A DNA stretch of 57,364 bases from the NCBI GenBank assembly GCA_017412505.1, contig JAFPXN010000021.1:1-57364 (forward strand), given 5' to 3'. The DNA comes from Bacillota bacterium. Lineage in GTDB: Bacteria > Bacillota > Clostridia > Peptostreptococcales > Anaerovoracaceae. This document shows positions 1 to 7,740 of this stretch, piece after piece. The notes under the pieces were generated by a model. That model was not told the origin of the DNA, ran no database searches, and was given only the letters and a program-made list of their open reading frames with translations. Made by a program: the position numbers and the translations under genes. How positions within the stretch are numbered: position 1 is the first letter of the stretch; each line of letters begins with the position of its first letter.

Positions 1-1110
1 ATCAACCTGTACGATACCTGGAGCAGCTATCTGCCCGAATCCGACGGCGTCGCCATCATGTACACGTCCGTCTACGGCCACACGAAGACCGCGGCCGAGA
101 TGCTGGCGGAAGAACTCGAAAAGAGAGGCGTTCCCAAGGTCGCCATCGCGGACCTCGCCAGAGACGACATGTACGAATGCGTCGAGGACGCGTTCCGCTA
201 CGACAAGCTGGTGCTCGCCACCACGACCTATAACGCGGAGATCTTCCCCTACATGCGCGAGTTCATCAGCATGCTGGTGGAGAGAGGCTATCAGAAGCGC
301 ACGATCGGCTTTATCGAGAACGGTTCCTGGGCTCCCACGGCTATGAAAGTGATGAAGGGCAAGCTGGAAGGGCTGAAGGACATCACGTTTACGAAGAACA
401 ACGTCACGATCCTGTCCGCGCTGAACGAAGAGAGCACCGCCCAGCTGATGGCTCTGGCCGACGAACTGGCGGAGGGCTATCAGAAGGTCGTCGTGGAAGA
501 AGAAAAGAAGATCGATCCGACCGCGCTGTACAAGATCGGCTACGGCCTGTACGTGGTCACGGCGGCGGACGGCGGCAGGCAGAACGGCCAGATCGCGAAT
601 ACGGTCTCCCAGGTCGCCAATAATCCGAGCCGCATCGCGGTCAACCTGAACAAGGCGAATTATACGGCGGAAATGGTCCGGAAGACCGGCGTCATGAACG
701 TCTGCACGCTCACCGAGCAGTGCCCGTTCCAGGAGTTCCAGCACTTCGGCTTCCAGTCCGGCAGAAACGTCGACAAGTTCGCGGACTATGAGCACTACGA
801 CATCGCTTCCAACGGCGTCGCGTTCCTGACGAAGTACGCGAACTCCTACATCTCCCTGAAGGTGTTCGACACCGTCGATCTCGGGTCCCACTGGATGTTC
901 CTGTGCGACATCACCGAATCCGTCGTGTTGAACAGCGGCGAGACCATGACGTACGCCTACTATCAGAAGAACGTCAAGCCCAGACCGCAGGAAGAAAAGA
1001 AGGGCTGGGTCTGCGACATCTGCGGCTACGTCTATGAAGGCGAAGAACTGCCCGAAGACTTCGTCTGCCCGCTGTGCAAGCACCCCGCGAGCGATTTCTC
1101 GAAGCTGTAG
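1..1110 (+). CDS. Flavodiiron protein fused to flavin reductase and rubredoxin (5' partial)
   Basis: The reading frame is open from base 1, so the N-terminal part (expected metallo-beta-lactamase-like diiron domain) lies outside the window. What remains is a flavodoxin domain with an FMN phosphate loop (SVYGHT) in the first 150 residues, a flavin-reductase-like FMN domain over about residues 175-315, and a C-terminal rubredoxin with two iron knuckles (CDIC and CPLC). Proteins of this composition reduce O2 or NO to water or N2O in anaerobes, and the fused modules let electrons pass from NAD(P)H through flavin and rubredoxin to the diiron site. The diiron ligands themselves cannot be seen. An internal ATG at 58 is not the true start, because the flavodoxin beta-strand begins before it. 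Confidence 0.85.
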   Translation: MNLYDTWSSYLPESDGVAIMYTSVYGHTKTAAEMLAEELEKRGVPKVAIADLARDDMYECVEDAFRYDKLVLATTTYNAEIFPYMREFISMLVERGYQKRTIGFIENGSWAPTAMKVMKGKLEGLKDITFTKNNVTILSALNEESTAQLMALADELAEGYQKVVVEEEKKIDPTALYKIGYGLYVVTAADGGRQNGQIANTVSQVANNPSRIAVNLNKANYTAEMVRKTGVMNVCTLTEQCPFQEFQHFGFQSGRNVDKFADYEHYDIASNGVAFLTKYANSYISLKVFDTVDLGSHWMFLCDITESVVLNSGETMTYAYYQKNVKPRPQEEKKGWVCDICGYVYEGEELPEDFVCPLCKHPASDFSKL

Positions 1111-1147
1111 GCCGCGGCAGGGCAATATCAATAAGGAAGGAATCAAC

Positions 1148-2266
1148 ATGAACAAATGGATCTTACAGAAAGCGACAGAACTGCGGCACGAACTGCACAT
1201 GCATCCGGAACTGTCCTATCAGGAAGTCTGGACGAAGCAGCGTCTGATGGATTTTCTGAAAGAGAATACCGGGCTGAAGCTCGTCGACAAGGGCAAGTGG
1301 TTCTACGCCTGCTACCTGGGCGCGGAGGGCAAAGACCCGTACGCGATCGGCTTCCGGGCGGATTTCGACGCGCTCCCCATGGAGGACGGGATCGATGCGC
1401 CGTGGAAGAGCCGGATCCCCGGCTGCGGCCATAAATGCGGCCACGACGGACACGTGGCGGCGCTGTGCGCCTTCGCCATGGAACTGGAGGCACGCAAACC
1501 CGCCAGAGACGTCTATCTCGTGTTCCAGCACGCGGAGGAGACCGGACAGGGCGCCTGCGAATGCGGCGACTTCGTGAAGGAAACGGGCATCAAGGAGATT
1601 TATTCCTGCCACAACACGACCGGTCCTGACTTCGGAACAGTGCTGACCCGTCTGGAAGGTACGAACTGCGCGTCCATGGGCATGAACATCGTCATGACCG
1701 GTGCGCCGGCTCACGCCAGCCAGCCGGAGATGGGCAGAAATCCGTCCCTCGCGATCTGCGACACCGCGAAGGAGATCATGCGCGTCGCGGACCAGAGCCG
1801 CTTCGAAAAACTGGTGATGGCCACGATCTGCGAGATCTCTGTGGGCGAACACGCCTTCGGCATCGCGGCGTCCAAGGGGCGTATCGGGGTCACGCTGCGC
1901 GCGGAGCAGGATAAGGATATGTATCAGATCCGCGACGAAGCGATCGCTTTCGCTGAAAAGAGAGCGGCGGAAGACGGTCTGACCGTGGAATTTTCCTATG
2001 AAGACATCTTCCCCGACACGACGAATACGCCTGCGCAGGCCGAAAAGGTGATCGCAGCCGCGAGATCGCTGGGACTGCCTGCGGTGCTGGCCGATCAGAT
2101 CACGAGAGGGTCCGAAGACTTCGGCTGGTTCCTGAAGCAGTGCCCCGGCGCGGAATTCTCTATTTCGGCCGGCGACCGCCCCGCGATCCACACAGCCGGT
2201 TTCGACTTCGACGATCGCCTGATGGAGACGATGTGCGACGTGTATTTCGCGATCCTGGAGCAGTAG
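1148..2266 (+). CDS. M20-family amidohydrolase / peptidase
   Basis: A 372-residue M20 metallohydrolase that cleaves an amide bond of an N-acyl amino acid or small peptide using a two-metal centre. The N-terminal signature HMHPELSYQE, the metal-binding stretches RADFDALPMED and GCGHKCGHDGH, the glutamate pair in QHAEETG and the late SEDFGW motif fit the family. An AAGGAAGG ribosome binding site at 1133-1140 selects the ATG at 1148; the frame stays open upstream into the rubredoxin gene but lacks family similarity there. It is followed after 2 bases by an MGMT-like gene. The substrate is not determined; the nearby amino-acid transporter and second M20 enzyme suggest peptide or acyl-amino-acid salvage. 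Confidence 0.85.
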   Translation: MNKWILQKATELRHELHMHPELSYQEVWTKQRLMDFLKENTGLKLVDKGKWFYACYLGAEGKDPYAIGFRADFDALPMEDGIDAPWKSRIPGCGHKCGHDGHVAALCAFAMELEARKPARDVYLVFQHAEETGQGACECGDFVKETGIKEIYSCHNTTGPDFGTVLTRLEGTNCASMGMNIVMTGAPAHASQPEMGRNPSLAICDTAKEIMRVADQSRFEKLVMATICEISVGEHAFGIAASKGRIGVTLRAEQDKDMYQIRDEAIAFAEKRAAEDGLTVEFSYEDIFPDTTNTPAQAEKVIAAARSLGLPAVLADQITRGSEDFGWFLKQCPGAEFSISAGDRPAIHTAGFDFDDRLMETMCDVYFAILEQ

Positions 2267-2268
2267 CG

Positions 2269-2574
2269 ATGGCAAAACTGACGGAGGACCTGGCATACGA
2301 GATCCTCTCCGTCGTGGAGGAGATCCCGGAGGGCTGCGTCGCGACGTACGGGCAGATCGCCCGGCTGATCGGCAGGGACCGCAATTCCCGGCTGGTCGGC
2401 AAGGTGCTGAGCAACGCGGAGTTCTACGGCCGTTATCCCTGTCACAGGGTCGTCAACCACAGCGGGCGTCTGGCGCCCGGCTGGACGGATCAGGCGCGGC
2501 TGCTCGCCATGGAAGGGGTGACCCTGAAGGAAGACGGGCGGGTAGACCTGAAAAAGTACGGATGGGATTGTTGA
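2269..2574 (+). CDS. MGMT-like (alkyltransferase-like) DNA-binding protein
   Basis: A 101-residue protein matching only the C-terminal DNA-binding domain of O6-alkylguanine-DNA alkyltransferase: the winged-helix stretch VATYGQIARLIG and the active-site motif PCHRVV. Many alkyltransferase-like proteins of this length carry Trp in place of the Cys. Here the Cys is retained, so methyl transfer remains possible even though the N-terminal domain is absent. The gene starts 2 bases after the M20 stop and is probably translationally coupled to it. A hairpin terminator follows. Whether it repairs O6-alkylguanine or only binds lesions cannot be told from the sequence. Confidence 0.8.
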   Translation: MAKLTEDLAYEILSVVEEIPEGCVATYGQIARLIGRDRNSRLVGKVLSNAEFYGRYPCHRVVNHSGRLAPGWTDQARLLAMEGVTLKEDGRVDLKKYGWDC

Positions 2575-2578
2575 AACG

Positions 2579-2612
2579 ATAGGCTGCAGCGTAAAAACTG
2601 CAGTCTATTTTT
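2579..2612 (+). terminator. Rho-independent terminator
   Basis: Eleven-base arms at 2579-2589 and 2598-2608 pair with one G-T wobble, close on an A-rich loop and run into ATTTTT. It ends the flavodiiron/M20/MGMT transcription unit. Confidence 0.8.
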
Positions 2613-2650
2613 ATGGATGATTTACTTTATCGGTTCAGCACACTAAAGTG

Positions 2651-2679
2651 TTGACACGCTAAAGCGCCGGTGCTACAAT
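2651..2679 (+). promoter_or_regulatory. Sigma-A promoter, extended -10, for the amino-acid ABC transporter
   Basis: A perfect TTGACA (2651-2656), 17-base spacer and TACAAT (2674-2679) preceded by TGC. A GC-rich hairpin (arms 2698-2704 and 2708-2714) lies in the 5' untranslated region; it has no T-run, so it is not an obvious terminator. Confidence 0.85.
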
Positions 2680-2746
2680 AGCAACATCAGTGAAACCGCC
2701 CGGCTGCGCCGGGCAATAGGGATAGAAGGAAAAAGAAAGGCATAGT

Positions 2747-3607
2747 GTGAAAGGCATGAAGAAAGTATTTGCGATCCTCCTGGCCATGGTCATGGTCTTC
2801 TCTCTGGCAGCCTGCTCTTCGGGCGGCGGCAGCGAACCGGCGGAAGAACCCGCCAACCGGCTGGAAGCCATCAAGGCAAGAGGCTACATCGAAATGGCGA
2901 CGGAACCCTATTTCGCGCCGTATGAATTCATCGACTCCTCCAAATCCGGAGACGATCAGTATCAGGGTCTGGATATCGAACTGGGCAAGTACATCGCCGA
3001 AAAACTGGGCGTAGAACTGCGCATCGTTCCGTTGGAATTCTCCGCCGTTCTGGCCAGTATCACGGAAGGCAAGTACGACTTCGCGGCGTCGGCTCTGGCG
3101 TATTCCCCGGGCCGCGCGGAAAACATGAACATGTCCAAGGGCTACCGTTTCAGCGACGAAGTCGCGTCCTACGGTTTCCTCGTCAGAGAAGACATGGCCG
3201 ACAGCATCAAGGAAGCGGGAGATACCGCGGATCTCGTGCTGGTCACCCAGAGCGGCAGCGTGCAGGAAGGCTTCGTAAACGATCAGATCCCGGCTTACAA
3301 GGAATTCAAGCTGGTCTCCTCCATGACGGACGGCTTCCTGATGGTCTCCGAAGGCAAGGCGGACGCCTGCGCCTGCGACGTCAACAACGGCCAGCTCTAC
3401 GCAGACGCCAACGGCGGTCTGGCGATCGCGCCGTTCCGTTTTGTGGTGGACGAAAGCACGCAGGGCACCCGTGTAGGCATCCCCAAGGGCGAGGAAGAAC
3501 TCACCGAATTCATCAACCAGTGCATCGACGAGCTCCGCGCGGAAGGCACCATCGACAAGTGGTACGAAGAATATTCCGACTACGCGCGCCAGCTGGGCGT
3601 CGACTAA
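2747..3607 (+). CDS. Amino-acid ABC transporter substrate-binding lipoprotein
   Basis: A 286-residue family-3 (polar amino acid) solute-binding protein. It has a signal peptide with a lipobox ending LAAC, so it should be lipid-anchored outside the membrane. The mature part shows family features such as YFAPYEF near the N-terminus and the GTRVGIPKG stretch near the C-terminus. GTG at 2747 has an AAAGG ribosome binding site 6 bases upstream; ATG at 2756 is the alternative and would also leave an intact signal peptide. It is the first gene of the operon with the permease and ATPase. The ligand is not identifiable. Confidence 0.88.
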   Translation: MKGMKKVFAILLAMVMVFSLAACSSGGGSEPAEEPANRLEAIKARGYIEMATEPYFAPYEFIDSSKSGDDQYQGLDIELGKYIAEKLGVELRIVPLEFSAVLASITEGKYDFAASALAYSPGRAENMNMSKGYRFSDEVASYGFLVREDMADSIKEAGDTADLVLVTQSGSVQEGFVNDQIPAYKEFKLVSSMTDGFLMVSEGKADACACDVNNGQLYADANGGLAIAPFRFVVDESTQGTRVGIPKGEEELTEFINQCIDELRAEGTIDKWYEEYSDYARQLGVD

Positions 3608-3644
3608 GGACTGCGGCAGTTTTAACACTTTAGAACGTCAACCG

Positions 3645-3676
3645 GATTCGGGGGCAACCATTGCTCCCGAATCTTC
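3645..3676 (+). terminator. Intercistronic hairpin between binding protein and permease genes
   Basis: Thirteen-base arms at 3645-3657 and 3661-3673 pair with a single G-T wobble around a three-base loop, followed only by a short pyrimidine tract. It probably acts as a leaky terminator or mRNA stabiliser, giving more binding protein than permease, as is common in ABC operons. Confidence 0.75.
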
Positions 3677-3690
3677 TTGAAAGGAGACCT

Positions 3691-4350
3691 ATGGATAAGG
3701 TCATAAAAATCTGGGCAAAATACTATCCGGTGTTCCTCAAAGGCCTTTGGGGAACGATGTGGCTGGCGATGGTCACGCTGCTGGCCGGCACGATCCTGGG
3801 CCTGATCGTGGCGTTTTTGCGCATGAGCAAATTCAAACCCGCCAGCGCCGTCGCCGCAGTCTACATCCAGATCCTGCGCGGCACGCCCATCCTGCTGCAG
3901 CTGTATTTCTTCTGGATCCTGCTGCCGAAGATCATGCCCTTCAATATGTCGGATCTCGCGTGCATCGTCGTGGCGCTCATCATCAACGCCTCCGCCTACA
4001 TCGCGGAGATCGTGCGCGCTGGCATCGCGGCCGTCGATCCCGGCCAGTGGGAAGCGGGCCGCAGCATAGGTTTGACGGAAGTGCACCTGATGCAGAAGAT
4101 CATCATGCCCCAGGCGGTCAAGAACATCCTGCCCGCCCTGGTCAGCCAGTTCATCTCCTGCATCAAGGAGACGTCCCTGGCTTCGGTCTTCTTCGTCCGC
4201 GAGCTGACGACGGCTTACAAGACCGTGCAGGCGTCCACGTTCCTGGCGATCCAGCCCCTGCTGATCTCCGGCATGATCTATCTGGTCGTCACGACCGTCC
4301 TGTCCTTTGTGGCGGGCCGCATCGAAGGGAGGCTGAAGGCAAGTGATTGA
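3691..4350 (+). CDS. Amino-acid ABC transporter permease (HisM/GlnP type)
   Basis: A 219-residue membrane protein of the polar amino-acid permease family, with five or so hydrophobic helices. The cytoplasmic coupling loop is seen as [20 protein letters not shown], which contacts the ATPase. The ATG at 3691 sits 4 bases after an AAGGAG site; the open frame upstream overlaps the intercistronic hairpin and is not coding. Its 3' end overlaps the ATPase gene by 8 bases, implying translational coupling. A single permease gene suggests a homodimeric channel. Confidence 0.88.
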   Translation: MDKVIKIWAKYYPVFLKGLWGTMWLAMVTLLAGTILGLIVAFLRMSKFKPASAVAAVYIQILRGTPILLQLYFFWILLPKIMPFNMSDLACIVVALIINASAYIAEIVRAGIAAVDPGQWEAGRSIGLTEVHLMQKIIMPQAVKNILPALVSQFISCIKETSLASVFFVRELTTAYKTVQASTFLAIQPLLISGMIYLVVTTVLSFVAGRIEGRLKASD

Positions 4351-5077
4351 ACCCATCATCCGCGTCGTAGACCTGTATAAAAGTTTCGGGGACGTTCACG
4401 TGCTGAAAGGCATCTCGACGGACGTCGCGCCCGGCGAAGTCGTGTCCATCATCGGTCCGTCCGGCAGCGGCAAGAGCACGTTCCTTCGCTGCCTCAACCG
4501 GCTGGAGGAACCGACGGGCGGCCAGATCTTCTTTAAGGGCGAAGACATCATGAAGGCCGGCAAGAACATCTCGCTGTACCGGCAGAAGATCGGCATGGTG
4601 TTCCAGAATTTCAACGTCTTTCCGCATCTGACGGTGCTGCAGAACATCACGCTCACGCCGGTGCTGGAAAAGAAAGTGCCACAGAAACAGGCGGATCAGC
4701 AGGCGGAAGAACTGCTGTCCCGCGTCGGCCTGCTGGATAAGCGCGACGTGTACCCGCGCCAGCTTTCCGGCGGTCAGAAGCAGCGCCTCGCCATCGTGCG
4801 GGCTCTGGCCATGGAGCCGGAGGTGATGCTGTTCGACGAACCGACCAGCGCCCTGGACCCGGAGATGGTCAAGGAAGTGCTGAGCGTCATCGAAGATCTG
4901 GCAAAGAGCGGCATGACCATCCTGAACGTCACCCACGAGATGGGCTTCGCCAGGCAGGTCTCGGACCGCATCCTGTTTATCGACGAGGGGATCATCCAGG
5001 AAGAGGGTGACCCGGAGAGCTTCTTCTCCAGCCCGACCAGCCCCCGCGCCAAGGAATTCTTAAGCAAAGTGTTATAA
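4343..5077 (+). CDS. Amino-acid ABC transporter ATP-binding protein (GlnQ type)
   Basis: A 244-residue ABC ATPase with Walker [10 protein letters not shown] (residues 38-46), Q-loop FQNF, signature LSGGQKQR, Walker B VMLFDEP, D-loop SALD and switch His in VTHEM. It energises the adjacent permease. Translation begins at GTG, overlapping the permease stop. Downstream the AbgB-like hydrolase starts almost immediately, so import and hydrolysis are probably co-expressed. Confidence 0.9.
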   Translation: MIEPIIRVVDLYKSFGDVHVLKGISTDVAPGEVVSIIGPSGSGKSTFLRCLNRLEEPTGGQIFFKGEDIMKAGKNISLYRQKIGMVFQNFNVFPHLTVLQNITLTPVLEKKVPQKQADQQAEELLSRVGLLDKRDVYPRQLSGGQKQRLAIVRALAMEPEVMLFDEPTSALDPEMVKEVLSVIEDLAKSGMTILNVTHEMGFARQVSDRILFIDEGIIQEEGDPESFFSSPTSPRAKEFLSKVL

Positions 5078-5092
5078 GTGGAGTATCCGGAT

Positions 5093-6535
5093 ATGAACGA
5101 GTTGGAATTTTTATCACAGGTGATCGACGCCAAGGCAGACCGCATCAAGACGCTGGCCAGAGAGATCTGGGGCTACGCGGAACTGGCGTATGAAGAAGAA
5201 AGATCGGCGGCAGCCCTGCAGCAGGCGCTGGCCAGCGAGGGGTTTACGATCGAAAAGGGGATCGCGGACATTCCCACCGCGTTCACGGCGACGTTCGCGA
5301 GCGGCTCCGGCAAGCCGGTGGCCGCCATCCTGGGCGAATACGATGCCCTGGCGGAACTCAGCCAGACGGCGGGGACCACGGAGAGAAAACCCATGTGCGC
5401 AGGCGCGCCGGGTCACGGCTGCGGCCATAACCTGCTGGGCGCGGGCGGCGCTGCGGCGGCGATCGCGGTCAAGGAATACCTGCAGCAGACCGGGAAGGAC
5501 GGAACGATCGTCTACTTCGGCTGTCCGGCGGAAGAGGGCGCGGGTTCCAAGCAGTTCATCGCGCGGGCAGGCTATTTCGACAACGTGGATTTCGCTTACG
5601 CCTGGCATCCCGCGTATCTGAACGAAGTGCCCTCGAAGGGGTCCGTGGCCATCATGGGCGCGAACTTCACGTTCGACGGCATCGCGTCCCACGCGGGCGG
5701 CGCTCCGGAACTGGGCAGAAGCGCCCTGGACGCGGCGGAGCTGATGAACGTAGGCGTCAACTATTTAAGAGAGCACATGATCGATCAGGCCCGCGTGCAC
5801 TACGCCTATTCGGATGCGGGCGGCGCCCAGCCGAACGTCGTGCCGGCCCACGCAGTCATCAAATACGAAGTGCGCGCGCCGAAGGTGGCGCAGGTGAAGG
5901 AACTGTTCGCGCGGGTCGTGAACATCGCGAAGGGCGCCGCGCTGATGACGGAGACGCAGATGGAGTACGAAGTGACCATGGCGTTCTCCGACTACGTGCC
6001 GAACAAGACACTGGCGGCGCTGGCGGACGAATGCCTGCAGGAAGTCGGCGCGCCGCAGTGGACAGACGAAGAATACAAACTGGCGGCGGATTTCGTGCGG
6101 ACGTATCCCAAACCGATCCAGAAGACGATCGCGGAACTCGCGGAGGAGATCTACGGATACGAAAGGGTGCCGGAGATCCTGGCAAAGCCGCTGGATTCCG
6201 AGATCCACCCGTTCGATCCGAAGGAGACGGGCTACCAGTCCGGTTCCACGGACGTGGGAGACGTGGGCTACGCGACGCCCACGGTGAACATCCACGTGGC
6301 GACAGCCTGCGTGGGCAACGTGGGCCACAGCTGGCAGAACGTGGCGTTCTCCAACAGCTCCATCGGCGACAAGGGCATGATGGTGGCCGCCAAGACGCTG
6401 GCGTTGGCGACGGTGCGCACGATGGACCGTCCGGCGCTGATCGCGCAGGCGAAGGAGGAACTGCAGCGCAAGAACGGCGGCAAATATACCTGCCCGCTGC
6501 CCGATTACGCGCAGCCGCCCATCGGAAAGTATTAA
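5093..6535 (+). CDS. M20-family amidohydrolase, AbgB-like
   Basis: A 480-residue M20 metallohydrolase resembling the AbgB subunit of p-aminobenzoyl-glutamate hydrolase and related amidohydrolases. Seen are the metal-site regions GEYDALAE and HGCGHNLLG, the acidic pair in CPAEEGAGS, and the dimerisation-domain histidine in GIASHAGGAPELGRSALDA. ATG at 5093 is preceded by AGTGGAG at a good distance; a GTG at 5078 in the same frame is the alternative. The hydrolase is the last gene of the transporter operon. The transporter may import an amide- or peptide-linked amino acid for it; no AbgA partner is present next to it. Confidence 0.83.
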   Translation: MNELEFLSQVIDAKADRIKTLAREIWGYAELAYEEERSAAALQQALASEGFTIEKGIADIPTAFTATFASGSGKPVAAILGEYDALAELSQTAGTTERKPMCAGAPGHGCGHNLLGAGGAAAAIAVKEYLQQTGKDGTIVYFGCPAEEGAGSKQFIARAGYFDNVDFAYAWHPAYLNEVPSKGSVAIMGANFTFDGIASHAGGAPELGRSALDAAELMNVGVNYLREHMIDQARVHYAYSDAGGAQPNVVPAHAVIKYEVRAPKVAQVKELFARVVNIAKGAALMTETQMEYEVTMAFSDYVPNKTLAALADECLQEVGAPQWTDEEYKLAADFVRTYPKPIQKTIAELAEEIYGYERVPEILAKPLDSEIHPFDPKETGYQSGSTDVGDVGYATPTVNIHVATACVGNVGHSWQNVAFSNSSIGDKGMMVAAKTLALATVRTMDRPALIAQAKEELQRKNGGKYTCPLPDYAQPPIGKY

Positions 6536-6538
6536 AGA

Positions 6539-6609
6539 AAAGTGAAACACAGGGACGGGGGAGTGAAACGCATATCGCGTTTCACTCCCCCGTCCCTGTG
6601 TTTCACTTT
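6539..6609. repeat. Perfect long palindrome (33-5-33) between convergent genes
   Basis: Left arm 6539-6571 and right arm 6577-6609 are perfectly complementary over 33 bases around a 5-base loop. Each arm contains ACAGGGACGGGGGAG. It lies exactly between the stop codons of the AbgB-like gene (plus) and the alpha/beta hydrolase (minus), so its transcript would fold into a very stable hairpin in either direction. Its organisation matches the palindrome at 12133-12203. Confidence 0.9.
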
Positions 6610-6616
6610 ATGCTTT

Positions 6617-7570
6617 CTATGCGAAGATCTTTTTCAGGAAATCTCCGGTGATCTTCCTGTAGCGGTCCTCGTCCACGAGATAACTGATGCCGTGGCCTGC
6701 GCCGGGGAACGTGACCCGGGTCACCATCTCCGGATTGGCTTCCGCGATGCGGCGGCTCATGAACTCGGGCACGAAGCGGTCCTGCTCTCCGTGGATCAGC
6801 AGGATGGGCACCTTCGACGCCGCGGCGCCGTCTGCCGCGGTCAGCTTGCCGAGGCGGAAGTGACCGAACAGAATGGCCGCCATGCGCGCCGCAGGGCCTG
6901 CGAGCAGCCCCACCAGAGGCGCATTTTTCTTCGCGACGTCCCGGATGATCCGGACGGGGGAATCGAATGGGCAGTCTGCCGCGATGCCCTTGACGTTCGC
7001 GGGAAGCTCTTCCGCCGCGGACATCAGCACAGACGTGCCGCCCATGGAGATGCCGACCAGGCAGATCTTCGTATCGCTGCCGAAGCGGCGGACCGCATAA
7101 TCCACCCAGCTGCGGACGTCTTTGCTCTCCCGGATGCCGAACGTGATCGTGTGGCCTTCGCTTTCGCCGGTGCCTCTCTGCTCGGGCATCAGCACGTTGT
7201 AGCCCATCTCCATCAGCATGGGGGCGCCGCCGGAAAAGTCCCTGGCGGGCGTGCCCCGGTAGCCGTGCACGCAGATGCACAGCGGAGCGCCGGGCGTGAC
7301 TTCGTAGTAACGGCCGATGAGTTTCAGACCGTCGAAGGACGTGATGCTCACCTTTTCGTATTCCTTGGCGTGCATCTCGCCGATCATGCGGAAGATCTTG
7401 TAGGACATCGGTCTCGTCTGGTCGGTGAAACGGTATTCGAAATCGTCGTTCTGGTTGCCTTTCGGTGAATGGAACGCGATGCGGTATGTTGCGTAAAGTC
7501 CTGCGAGCAGTCCGGACGCGACGGATGTCGCCGCGACGGAAGTCAGGATGATCTTCGTCTTTTTCTTCAT
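6617..7570 (-). CDS. Membrane-anchored alpha/beta hydrolase
   Basis: A 317-residue alpha/beta hydrolase with one N-terminal membrane segment (about residues 7-29). The nucleophile elbow is GISMGG (Ser175), with Asp264 in HGEQDRF and His293 in GAGHG completing a triad; the oxyanion region is VHGYRG. The start is fixed by an AGGAGG site just before the ATG at 7570. Such proteins are serine esterases or peptidases acting at the membrane; the substrate is unknown. It is monocistronic and divergent from ilvB. Confidence 0.82.
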   Translation of the reverse strand: MKKKTKIILTSVAATSVASGLLAGLYATYRIAFHSPKGNQNDDFEYRFTDQTRPMSYKIFRMIGEMHAKEYEKVSITSFDGLKLIGRYYEVTPGAPLCICVHGYRGTPARDFSGGAPMLMEMGYNVLMPEQRGTGESEGHTITFGIRESKDVRSWVDYAVRRFGSDTKICLVGISMGGTSVLMSAAEELPANVKGIAADCPFDSPVRIIRDVAKKNAPLVGLLAGPAARMAAILFGHFRLGKLTAADGAAASKVPILLIHGEQDRFVPEFMSRRIAEANPEMVTRVTFPGAGHGISYLVDEDRYRKITGDFLKKIFA

Positions 7571-7612
7571 GGGTGTGCCTCCTAGCCTCGGGGGACGGTC
7601 TTTATCTTTTCT

Positions 7613-7641
7613 ATTATACCCTGTCCACCTTTTGTCTGCAA
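7613..7641 (-). promoter_or_regulatory. Promoter for the alpha/beta hydrolase
   Basis: On the minus strand TTGCAG (7641-7636), 17-base spacer and TATAAT (7618-7613), about 43 bases before the start codon. Confidence 0.7.
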
Positions 7642-7645
7642 TCAC

Positions 7646-7675
7646 TTGACACTTCGTCTCGTTAAAGCGTACAAT
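7646..7675 (+). promoter_or_regulatory. Promoter for ilvBN-proBA
   Basis: TTGACA (7646-7651), 18-base spacer and TACAAT (7670-7675). The leader is only about 60 bases, too short for a T-box or a leader-peptide attenuator. Confidence 0.8.
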
Positions 7676-7740
7676 GAAATTTAATATGGGACGGAAGGTC
7701 CTATTTCCGTTCTGCACTGAATTTTCAAGGAGTTTTGACC

